Source of the DNA: Patescibacteria group bacterium | Lineage (GTDB): Bacteria > Patescibacteriota > Patescibacteriia > Buchananbacterales > SURF-54 | Length of the DNA stretch: 38,732 nucleotides | Direction: 5' to 3' | Assembly (NCBI GenBank): GCA_018818885.1 | Contig: JAHIRB010000007.1 | Location: 82,357-121,088, forward strand | Part shown: positions 1-6,496 of the stretch, piece after piece | How positions within the stretch are numbered: the first letter of the stretch is position 1 | Layout of the letters: the number at the start of each line of letters is the position of its first letter | The notes under the pieces: model-generated | Databases searched by the model: none | Told to the model about the DNA's origin: nothing | What the model saw: only the letters and a program-made list of their open reading frames with translations | Made by a program: the position numbers and the translations under genes

Positions 1-1098
1 TGCAAAATCTTGATGTGTCTGTTGTACTCTTAGAATCTCACTTCCTATACTAATTGATTGCATTCCTTCTATGTGAGGAGTAGATGCAAAAAAATTGTAA
101 CCATTAGAATATAAAACTGTTTGTCCTGTTAATTCTTTATAACCTACATCATCAGCTAAATAAATATGATCTTTAAAAACCAGTTTACTCTGAGTTGTTT
201 TGATTTGTCGAATAAAGATATCATCGTTACTTGCTTTAAATTCAATTCTGTATAAACCCTCTGCTAAATCTTTTTCATTGATTGCTAATTTATTTTCAAT
301 TGACATGTTGCCATTATCCGAAATATTTCCATCATCTTTTAAAAATTCTGAAACGACCAAATCTCCACCATCATTATAAACATCAATACTTAAATAATCT
401 TCTCCAACATGACGATTAACATCTTGGACTAAGAATTCAAAATTCAAGGTTTCATTTTTTATATATGTCAAAAGTGTGTGGTTGCCTCGCAGTGAACTAT
501 CAATTGTTTGATTATTTTTTGCTGCATTATATTCAGGCAACACGAACTTACTATCCATGGTAAAATTATATGTAGCAATACTATTTAATGCCGGTGGATT
601 AGTGACAAACTCATCAATACTTATAAATTTCTTTTCTTTTTGAAACAATATTAAATCATTTTCTGCTAGTTGCGACCAATTTAGTTTATCTGCTAATAGA
701 TTGTTTATTTTTGCATTGAATACTGGCCGAAGATCAAAAATAAAATTTTGTTTGTCTGCTAATATACCAAACTCAAATATTTCTTGATCTAAATTATTAT
801 ATGTCAAACTTACTTCAGCAATATCGAAATGCCTTGGTATCCTCATATCAAAATAAATTGGCTCATCGATAATGTTTTGCCAATAATCACCATTAGAGTC
901 CATTACAGGCTCTAACACTCTTCCTTGAGGCCTTAGGGTGGTAATAAAGGGTGAGGGCTTAGAAAAATCATAATTAGCAACTAAATAACCGGACATAACC
1001 AAATCTTTTCCAATAAGCCAAAATATCAAAATAGCCGCTCCTACTATAAAAATAATTTTGAATAGGTATATTATTAATTTTTGCGCTATTTTTGGCAT
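1..1098 (-). CDS. Membrane-anchored extracytoplasmic protein, 3' end outside window
   Basis: The frame is open without a stop from the ATG at 1096-1098 to the window edge (366 codons), so the C-terminus is missing. The start reads MPKIAQKLIIYLFKIIFIVG and is followed by one hydrophobic segment (about residues 8-30). The rest is soluble, rich in Asn, Asp, Phe and Ile, with alternating short hydrophobic stretches that suggest beta-sandwich domains outside the cell. I see no catalytic motif and do not recognise the family. It is preceded by the multi-hairpin repeat at 1117-1340, and a -10-like hexamer lies only 6 nt before the ATG. Its place beside surface-glycan genes suggests an envelope role, which is inference only. 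Confidence 0.8.
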   Translation of the reverse strand, partial: MPKIAQKLIIYLFKIIFIVGAAILIFWLIGKDLVMSGYLVANYDFSKPSPFITTLRPQGRVLEPVMDSNGDYWQNIIDEPIYFDMRIPRHFDIAEVSLTYNNLDQEIFEFGILADKQNFIFDLRPVFNAKINNLLADKLNWSQLAENDLILFQKEKKFISIDEFVTNPPALNSIATYNFTMDSKFVLPEYNAAKNNQTIDSSLRGNHTLLTYIKNETLNFEFLVQDVNRHVGEDYLSIDVYNDGGDLVVSEFLKDDGNISDNGNMSIENKLAINEKDLAEGLYRIEFKASNDDIFIRQIKTTQSKLVFKDHIYLADDVGYKELTGQTVLYSNGYNFFASTPHIEGMQSISIGSEILRVQQTHQDFA

Positions 1099-1104
1099 AA
1101 TGAT

Positions 1105-1110
1105 TTTATA
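1105..1110 (-). promoter_or_regulatory. Possible -10 element of a leaderless promoter for the 1098 start
   Basis: On the minus strand a TATAAA hexamer is followed by 6 nt (ATCATT) and then the ATG. This is the same geometry as the stronger promoters at 4349-4354 and 3345-3350. No good -35 is visible because the repeat element begins at 1117, so the call is weak. Confidence 0.35.
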
Positions 1111-1116
1111 TCTTTA

Positions 1117-1340
1117 TTGTCATCCTGAACGGATGTGGTTATCTTAAAAAATATTCCGACGAAGACATCTCAGCTCACCCGGTGAAGGCTCACCTCGCTG
1201 ACACTTAAGTATAAATTTCGGCGAAGCGATCGTCCTCGCCCCGAATAATGAATTTTCGGGGCTCGCCGAATTTAAAGCCATCCTCGGCGAAGACGCCTTC
1301 GGAGGAAGTAGATACACCAAAACATCAGTCGAAATGACAA
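1117..1340. repeat. Multi-hairpin intergenic repeat with TTGTCAT/ATGACAA ends
   Basis: The 224-bp block is bounded by TTGTCAT (1117-1123) and its exact reverse complement ATGACAA (1334-1340); the similarity continues inward imperfectly (CCTGAACGGATGT against TTCGACTGATGTT). Inside are at least three nested hairpins: 1168-1200 (TCAGC...GCTGA), 1213-1273 (outer arms AAATTTCGGCGA and TCGCCGAATTT, inner arms CCCCGAA and TTCGGGG), and about 1282-1304 (CCTCGGCGAAG and CTTCGGAGG with a bulge). It is visibly GC-richer than its surroundings. Terminal sequences of the type TGTCATCCTGA/TGTCATTTCGAC recur as dispersed intergenic repeats in many bacteria. It lies between the end of the 1345-3033 gene and the start of the 1-1098 gene and may also act as a terminator. 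No protein-coding gene is apparent in it. Confidence 0.7.
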
Positions 1341-1344
1341 AACT

Positions 1345-3033
1345 TCATTTAATTTTTATTTGATACAAGCTTTCGTTTTCAAATATTTTCTGCCTATCGA
1401 CAAATTTTAGCCCGTAATCATTTAAAATTTCTGCTTCCCAAAAAGCCAAATCTTCTTCTGCCCAATATGTATAATAGTAAACCGGCACTTGGTCAATAAC
1501 CCTGGGGAGTAATCTTAGTAAATCTTCGTTTTGCAAGCTTGGCATTACTCTTCTTTGCGGAAAGAAAATTTTATCTGAACGTTCAGAAATTATTATTGAA
1601 TCTTCGGGGGTAATGGCAAAAACTTTTTCTGCCTTTACATAATATTCATCAATTCTTTGTTTGACTGCTATTATACTCTCATCTGTTTTAAACATAACAA
1701 GGTTGATTGAAAAGAAAGCAAAATACAGCAAAAGCAAAACTGCTACAATTGGTTTTAGATATTTTAACTTAGCAAACTTAATAATTTCAGTAATCAAAAA
1801 TCCAATGAATGGTAAAGAAAAAATATAAATAAATAAAAAATATCGTAAGTACGATGTACCCAAAGAAACTACCTTGGGATCTAGCCTATCAATAATACGC
1901 CAGCTACCGTAATAGATAATTAAAAACGCAGAAACAAATATAAATATAAGTAGATATGATCCAAGTATTTGTTTTGAAAATTTTGAATCTTCTTCTTTTT
2001 GAAATAATCTTACAAGATAAATTAATCCTCCAAAACAGGTAGGAATAAAAAACCACCAAAAAAAGAATGGGTAATAAGTATAAAAATTTAAAATCGCACG
2101 TTGCGGATGAAAACCAAATGGTAGTAAGTAACCCTTAAGTAAATTAACAATTGGATTTGAGCTTTGCTGTACAGAAATTGGCGCAGTAACTCCTTCATCA
2201 ACTTCTTCATTGATAACAGATTGAAAAGTAGCAGCAGGGACTTCCTCATAGCCTGTAGCAAATGGTGAAGAATATAAAACTTGATTAATTGTTAAAAGCA
2301 TAATTGCACATAGCGCAAGTACCGCAAAGCTAGAATATATGTATCTGATCTTGATTTGTTTGTAAAAGAAAGCAAAAACTAAAAAATATGCTGGTAACAT
2401 CCAAAGCATTTCCGAAACCCGGCTAATAATAGCTACTCCCAAAAGCGCAGCTGCTATTACCACGTAAATTGTTTTTTGATCTTTGAGTGTTTTAATCAAA
2501 AAATATATCGAGATTATAAAAAGATCAATTACAAAAACATTGTGATACATGGAACGGCTGGTATAAACCCAAAACGCAGGAAAAATAAATAATAGCAAAC
2601 TTGAAAACAGCGCAATATTTTTATTAAATATTTCTTTGAGTAATAAATAAAAAAAGATTACTGTGATTGCAGAAATTAGCGGTGTTAAAAAAATAATTAT
2701 TCCAGTTCCAAATATTTTTCCCAGTAAACCATAGAACAAAGTCATACCCAAAAAACTTACAGGTACTAAGTAAGAATTGATAACCGTAACACTGCGTGGA
2801 TGGACATTACTGTTGGCAACTAAATTTAACGGTTCAAAATATCTAAGAGTACCTTGATCTGCCAACAATTTTGTAAAAAAATAATTCCCTGTTGCATCAG
2901 GAGAATTAAAAATGATCCTACCTCCTTTAGCACCTACAAATTGGTGATATGGTAAGTAGGAATATATAGCAAAAAATACTACAGCCAAAAGTGCTAAAAT
3001 GATTAAATTTTTATCTAAATTAATTGATTTCAT
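1345..3033 (-). CDS. GT-C membrane glycosyltransferase (PMT/ArnT-like, GT39 type)
   Basis: This 562-aa protein has about 11-13 predicted membrane helices and a soluble C-terminal tail (about residues 460-562). The N-terminal helix is followed by an extracytoplasmic loop with D46 in SPDATGNYF, the position where GT-C enzymes keep an acidic catalytic residue. HPRS (about 78-81) and a hydrophilic loop near 265-290 are also typical. Family members transfer sugars from polyprenyl-phosphate donors on the outer face of the membrane; the acceptor here is unknown. The start codon directly abuts the inverted repeat of the GIY-YIG element (3034-3335), and the GIY-YIG frame ends 14 nt inside this gene, so translation is probably coupled. 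GGGG lies immediately before the ATG, too close to serve as a normal Shine-Dalgarno site. Confidence 0.8.
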   Translation of the reverse strand: MKSINLDKNLIILALLAVVFFAIYSYLPYHQFVGAKGGRIIFNSPDATGNYFFTKLLADQGTLRYFEPLNLVANSNVHPRSVTVINSYLVPVSFLGMTLFYGLLGKIFGTGIIIFLTPLISAITVIFFYLLLKEIFNKNIALFSSLLLFIFPAFWVYTSRSMYHNVFVIDLFIISIYFLIKTLKDQKTIYVVIAAALLGVAIISRVSEMLWMLPAYFLVFAFFYKQIKIRYIYSSFAVLALCAIMLLTINQVLYSSPFATGYEEVPAATFQSVINEEVDEGVTAPISVQQSSNPIVNLLKGYLLPFGFHPQRAILNFYTYYPFFFWWFFIPTCFGGLIYLVRLFQKEEDSKFSKQILGSYLLIFIFVSAFLIIYYGSWRIIDRLDPKVVSLGTSYLRYFLFIYIFSLPFIGFLITEIIKFAKLKYLKPIVAVLLLLYFAFFSINLVMFKTDESIIAVKQRIDEYYVKAEKVFAITPEDSIIISERSDKIFFPQRRVMPSLQNEDLLRLLPRVIDQVPVYYYTYWAEEDLAFWEAEILNDYGLKFVDRQKIFENESLYQIKIK

Positions 3034-3304
3034 CCCCGTTAGAAATTTTTATACTCTTTAAATGATTCTTTAATCTATTATTAATATATCTTTTTCCCAT
3101 CCCTGATTTTAAATATTTTTCTCTAGCTTTTGCGTCTTGTTTATTGTAACACACCTCATAATAAATTAATTGTAATGGCCTTCTGGTTTTAGTAGAAAAT
3201 ACTAAACCATTGTCGTGCTGCTTTTTTCTATTTTTTAAATCATTTGTGTAGCCAGTATAAAATTTATTATCTTTCAAACTCAATAGTACATATACATAAT
3301 ACAT
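3020..3304 (-). CDS. Small GIY-YIG nuclease-fold protein (UPF0213/YhbQ-like) carried in an inverted-repeat element
   Basis: This 94-aa protein has the GIY-YIG signature: YVYVLLS (residues 3-9) then FYTGYT (15-20), the catalytic Arg of the LKNRKKQH segment (23-30), and the Glu of AREKYLKSG (60-68). The length fits the free-standing UPF0213 type rather than UvrC. The last residues, KISNG, are encoded by the left terminal repeat itself, and DEIN by the first bases of the downstream gene, which it overlaps by 14 nt. Its own start lies 4 nt after the stop of a nine-residue leader frame (3309-3338). Such proteins are very common in CPR genomes and are often annotated only as excinuclease-like. Here it is the best candidate for the enzyme that mobilises the element (inference). 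Confidence 0.85.
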   Translation of the reverse strand: MYYVYVLLSLKDNKFYTGYTNDLKNRKKQHDNGLVFSTKTRRPLQLIYYEVCYNKQDAKAREKYLKSGMGKRYINNRLKNHLKSIKISNGDEIN

Positions 3305-3335
3305 ATTTTCAAAATTTAAAAATTTCTAACGGGGT
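3034..3335 (-). mobile_element. GIY-YIG inverted-repeat element inserted at a start codon (element A)
   Basis: A perfect 18-bp inverted repeat bounds the block: CCCCGTTAGAAATTTTTA at 3034-3051 and its reverse complement at 3317-3334. CAT lies on both sides (3031-3033 and 3336-3338). The left CAT is the ATG of the downstream glycosyltransferase. The right CAT is an ATG placed 6 nt after a TGCTATAAT promoter, exactly where a leaderless start would be. The simplest reading is an insertion that duplicated the ATG. Read on the minus strand, the duplicated ATG opens a nine-residue frame, the GIY-YIG gene starts 4 nt after that frame's stop, and the GIY-YIG frame exits through the other repeat and overlaps the displaced ATG. 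Three smaller elements in the window share this design. Confidence 0.7.
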
Positions 3336-3338
3336 CAT
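3309..3338 (-). CDS. Nine-residue leader frame of element A
   Basis: ATG followed by codons for TPLEIFKF and then TGA. The ATG is the outer duplicated start codon, 6 nt downstream of the -10 at 3345-3350, so the transcript would begin at or next to it. The next ATG (GIY-YIG) lies 4 nt after the stop, which permits termination-reinitiation. There is no evidence that it makes a functional peptide; its likely role is relaying ribosomes. Confidence 0.35.
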   Translation of the reverse strand: MTPLEIFKF

Positions 3339-3344
3339 ACAGAT

Positions 3345-3353
3345 ATTATAGCA
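3345..3353 (-). promoter_or_regulatory. Extended -10 promoter TGCTATAAT, probably leaderless
   Basis: On the minus strand TGC plus TATAAT is followed by ATCTGT and then ATG (3336-3338). A transcript would start at the A of that ATG. No convincing -35 is visible; the region upstream holds the U-tract of the dapB terminator. Before insertion of element A this promoter would have served the glycosyltransferase at 1345-3033 directly. Confidence 0.6.
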
Positions 3354-3365
3354 GGGTTATTGCTA

Positions 3366-3410
3366 TTTAAAAAGAAGAGTCGCCGAGACACACGAATGTG
3401 CCCCGACGAC
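3366..3410 (-). terminator. dapB: Strong intrinsic terminator of dapB
   Basis: On the minus strand a 14-bp stem (3379-3392 with 3397-3410; three G-U pairs) closes a UUCG tetraloop and is followed by TCTTCTTTTT. It starts 11 nt after the dapB stop codon. It is far stronger and more GC-rich than other terminators in the window, in keeping with the foreign look of dapB. Confidence 0.85.
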
Positions 3411-3421
3411 TGTATAAACGG

Positions 3422-4249
3422 CTAGATCTTAAAGCCACAAACATCGAACTGTGTGTACATGCCATTGGGGTTTTCCGCCGCAAACATTGCTGCTTGCAAA
3501 AACCCGTCGGCATAGTTTTCCCATGCCTGAGCAGAGTGTGTGATTACAAACTTTTCAGGCAAGTCGGGATGGTAGAAACGAAATTCGTGTTCAGCCAGAA
3601 ATGATTTCCCGGCTCTAAGGGCATGAACTGCTATTTCTTCGAACGTTCGCGGTCCAAGTTTGCCATGGCGGCCGAAGATTACTACGTCGACACAACGACC
3701 TGCCACCAAACAGATCATTTCGTATAATGTCACCGCGGTCCCGCTGGGTGAGTCGGGCTTGTTACCGTGGTGGACATCAATGATCTCCAGTAGCACATTC
3801 TTGCCGAAGAGTTTCATAAAATTGACTGCCGTGCCGATAGCGAATATCACCCAAGCGTTCATATTGGTGCTATACACGAGGGGGATGTGCTTCGAGGCTG
3901 CTTTCAGTGTTTCTTGTTCGATATCATCGAGCCCAGTTGTTCCGCAGACATATGCCACACCGAATTCTGTGCATATTGCTGCATGACCCGCGGCTGTATC
4001 AGCATCGTTGACAGCCGACACCACCACCAGGGCTCTACCCTTTCCGTCGTGATCTTGGTAAGTGGTAAGAGCGTCTCTCAGATCGCTATCGATTTTCTCC
4101 TCGCTCTCATCAGAGTGCGAGGGATGATCAGGATGCTCGACCTCCGCATAAATTGAAAAACGCTCATCGCCGAAGGCAGCATTACTGATCATTTTTCCCA
4201 TTCTACCACGGGAACCTACTAGTATTAAGTCTACCCACTCATGTGTCAT
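3422..4249 (-). CDS. dapB: 4-hydroxy-tetrahydrodipicolinate reductase (DapB)
   Basis: This cytoplasmic 275-aa enzyme would reduce the product of DapA with NAD(P)H in lysine and diaminopimelate synthesis. Seen: the N-terminal Rossmann motif VGSRGRMG (11-18), CGTTG (102-106), and the hallmark EIIDVHHGNKPDSPSGTA (155-172), in which H160/H161 and K164 correspond to the catalytic His and Lys of the family and SGT binds substrate. The C-terminal HSAQAWENYADG block is also present, and the length is normal. Base composition is about 50% GC against about 30% around it. It has a perfect AGGAGG site 8 nt before the ATG, its own promoter and its own terminator. No other lysine-pathway gene is in the window. 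This points to recent horizontal acquisition as a one-gene unit. Confidence 0.92.
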   Translation of the reverse strand: MTHEWVDLILVGSRGRMGKMISNAAFGDERFSIYAEVEHPDHPSHSDESEEKIDSDLRDALTTYQDHDGKGRALVVVSAVNDADTAAGHAAICTEFGVAYVCGTTGLDDIEQETLKAASKHIPLVYSTNMNAWVIFAIGTAVNFMKLFGKNVLLEIIDVHHGNKPDSPSGTAVTLYEMICLVAGRCVDVVIFGRHGKLGPRTFEEIAVHALRAGKSFLAEHEFRFYHPDLPEKFVITHSAQAWENYADGFLQAAMFAAENPNGMYTQFDVCGFKI

Positions 4250-4257
4250 CTTGGAAT

Positions 4258-4332
4258 CCTCCTAAATTGGTTCAAAACCATTTCCCTCACGTTAGTTTTT
4301 GCCAACTTACCATCAAAAGGCTACTTTGTCAA
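4258..4332 (-). promoter_or_regulatory. dapB: dapB promoter, 5' UTR and Shine-Dalgarno site
   Basis: The minus strand has TTGACA (4327-4332), a 17-nt spacer, and TAAGTT (4304-4309) preceded by TGG (extended -10). A roughly 48-nt leader follows, containing a small inverted repeat (TGGTT...AACCA, 4268-4280) and AGGAGG (4258-4263), 8 nt before the ATG. The -35 overlaps the -35 of the divergent promoter for 4361. The inverted repeat could be an operator, but nothing else supports that. Confidence 0.75.
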
Positions 4333-4354
4333 CCCGCATTTCCTATGCTAAAAT
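4326..4354 (+). promoter_or_regulatory. Promoter of the 4361 gene, probably leaderless
   Basis: TTGTCA (4326-4331), 17-nt spacer, TAAAAT (4349-4354) with TGC directly before it, then GATCTT and ATG at 4361. Transcription is predicted to start at the ATG, and no Shine-Dalgarno site is present. The -35 shares bases with that of the divergent dapB promoter. Confidence 0.75.
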
Positions 4355-4360
4355 GATCTT

Positions 4361-6496
4361 ATGTTAAATAAGTTAACTTTAATTAAAACCCTAATCATTT
4401 GGTTTGTATTATCACTAATTTTGGTGATAAATATTTTTTTGTTCCAATCAATATTCATCGGTTTGATTTTTGGGATAGCATATCTGTTATTTTTTGGTTT
4501 TTTGCTAGGACAATTTATTTTAAACAAAGAAGAATTAATCTGGCAGTTTGTTTTTGGACTGCTATTTTTAGTTTCCACAATATCAATAATTGGCGCGATA
4601 GTTTATTTCTTCTTGAATTTGAACAGTCAAGTAGTAGCAATATTAATTACTTTAATTCCATTAGCAATTATTTTTTTACCAAAAAAGAACATTGAGCAAA
4701 CGCCTAATGCTGATGATACCAAGTGGAAAATTAGCACCTTGCTACTTGTTACTTGTTACTTGTTACTTGCCTACGCTTCTTTTAAGCTTTTATTCCAAAG
4801 CCAAACAGTTGAAGCAATCCGCTCTCCATGGTGGGTTGTAGAAAAAGATTTTTTTATTATTTACTTTTTGGCAACTTTTACGCTTCTGACATTACTCTTT
4901 TATAATAAAAAAATCTGGCTTTCTTTGATATTAACCAGTGTGCATACTTTTTTAACACTTTCAGTAGCTATGATAGTTTATAAGCTTGGTTATGGCTTTG
5001 ATCCATTCCTGCACCAGGCCACAGAAAAAGTAATTGCTACTTTAGGACAAATCAATCCTAAGCCGTTGTATTATCTTGGTCAATATTCGTTAGTTGCAAT
5101 GTTTGCTAAATTGTTTCAAATTTCAACTCAAGTAGTTGATAAATTGTTGCTCATTGGGCTTGTTGCAATTTATTTACCTGTGACAATCTATTTTGTATTG
5201 GTAAAAGTATTTGATTCTGATAAAAGGAATTACGTGGTGACTGCATTACTATTTCTATTAATTCCTTTTTCTACCTTCATAGTGACAACCCCCCAAGGAT
5301 TAGCTAATCTTTTTTCAATTTTAGTAATACTTTTTAGCTTTGCTTTAACAATGACCAAAGAAATAAAGTGGTTTATACCTGTTATTATTTTGACAATAAC
5401 AACACTCGCCATACATCCACTTGCTGGCATACCAATCTTAATCTTTGTTGCACTATTAATAATTCTGAATCTGCTAAAAAGTAAAAAAGATTGGTTTAAT
5501 TTTTTTAAAAAAACAATCCTTTTAGAAATCATAATTTTAGCCAGCATTGCTCTGCCTTTAATTTTTGTTTTATTTTCAACAGGTGGTGGTTCACTTACTA
5601 CATCAATTAACAAGGAGTTAATATCAAACCCAAATCTTATTTTAGAAAAATTAAATATTGCCTCTTTGTATTTAAAAAATCATTTTAACCTAATTTTTGA
5701 CCTAATCTATTTATATAACAATAATCTTTACTGGATAATTGTTATTATTTCTTTATTGGGACTTGCTACCTTAATTTACAAAAACAAAAATAAAAAGTTG
5801 CTAGTTTACCCACTAACTTTTTTTATTGTTATAATTAACTTTTGGATACTTAAAAACTTTATTTCTTTTCCAGGATTGATCGAGTATGAAAGAATTAATT
5901 ACCCGCAACGCCTTTTTGAGATTAGTTTTTACTTTTTGCTACCGCTTTTTTTGTACGCTCTGTATATAATAACATCGAAAATCAGATATAGCACAAAATC
6001 TCTCAAGATTGCTTTACTTATATTTTTAAGTTTATTCATTACTACTTCGTTATATTTAGCTTACCCCAGAGATGATGATTATCATTTAGATCGCGGCTAC
6101 AATTTAACGCAAGCAGATATCAATGCAGTGCGTTATATTAATAAAGATGGAGAGAATGATGATTATATTGTACTTGCAAATCAAATGACATCTGCTGCAG
6201 CAATCAAGGAATTTAGTTTTTTTAAATATTTTTATATTAATGGAAACACTTATTTTTATTATCCACTACCAACTGGCGACCCACTTTATCAATACTATTT
6301 AGATATGTCGTATGAACGGCCAAAAAAAGAAACCGCATACGCGGCAATGGAATTAATGGGAGTTAACACTGCTTATTTTGTCATCAATAAATACTGGTGG
6401 CAATATGATATAATTGTAGATATTGCTAAAGTAGAAGCAGATTCGTGGGTAAATATTGACAACGGACGTGTTTATGTTTTCAAATATACTAAATAG
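4361..6496 (+). CDS. Large multi-pass membrane protein, probably GT-C glycosyltransferase
   Basis: This 711-aa protein has about 15 or more hydrophobic helices over residues 10-565 and a soluble C-terminal domain (about 570-711). The loop motif FDPFLHQA (213-220), followed by PKPLYYLGQY, resembles the acidic first-loop and aromatic motifs of GT-C transferases, but I cannot name the family. It stands alone between divergent dapB and a convergent GT4 gene whose stop codon directly abuts its own (6496/6497). A heptanucleotide tandem repeat (4743-4770) lies in the coding sequence at residues 128-137. Transcription is predicted from the leaderless promoter at 4326-4354. Confidence 0.65.
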   Translation: MLNKLTLIKTLIIWFVLSLILVINIFLFQSIFIGLIFGIAYLLFFGFLLGQFILNKEELIWQFVFGLLFLVSTISIIGAIVYFFLNLNSQVVAILITLIPLAIIFLPKKNIEQTPNADDTKWKISTLLLVTCYLLLAYASFKLLFQSQTVEAIRSPWWVVEKDFFIIYFLATFTLLTLLFYNKKIWLSLILTSVHTFLTLSVAMIVYKLGYGFDPFLHQATEKVIATLGQINPKPLYYLGQYSLVAMFAKLFQISTQVVDKLLLIGLVAIYLPVTIYFVLVKVFDSDKRNYVVTALLFLLIPFSTFIVTTPQGLANLFSILVILFSFALTMTKEIKWFIPVIILTITTLAIHPLAGIPILIFVALLIILNLLKSKKDWFNFFKKTILLEIIILASIALPLIFVLFSTGGGSLTTSINKELISNPNLILEKLNIASLYLKNHFNLIFDLIYLYNNNLYWIIVIISLLGLATLIYKNKNKKLLVYPLTFFIVIINFWILKNFISFPGLIEYERINYPQRLFEISFYFLLPLFLYALYIITSKIRYSTKSLKIALLIFLSLFITTSLYLAYPRDDDYHLDRGYNLTQADINAVRYINKDGENDDYIVLANQMTSAAAIKEFSFFKYFYINGNTYFYYPLPTGDPLYQYYLDMSYERPKKETAYAAMELMGVNTAYFVINKYWWQYDIIVDIAKVEADSWVNIDNGRVYVFKYTK
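4743..4770 (+). repeat. Heptanucleotide tandem repeat (TACTTGT)3 TACTTGC inside a gene
   Basis: Four head-to-tail 7-bp units, the last with one substitution, encode residues 128-137 (LLVTCYLLLA) of a membrane segment. Because 7 is not a multiple of 3, gain or loss of one unit would shift the frame early in the protein. Confidence 0.9.

Noticed and set aside
3020-3304. UvrC (excinuclease subunit C) reading of the GIY-YIG gene
   Set aside because: Only the small GIY-YIG domain is present (94 aa); the UvrB-binding, RNase H-like and HhH parts of UvrC are absent.
3398-4156. Plus-strand open frames across dapB
   Set aside because: They lie antisense to a gene with full DapB motifs and show no recognisable protein features; their openness comes from the higher GC content.
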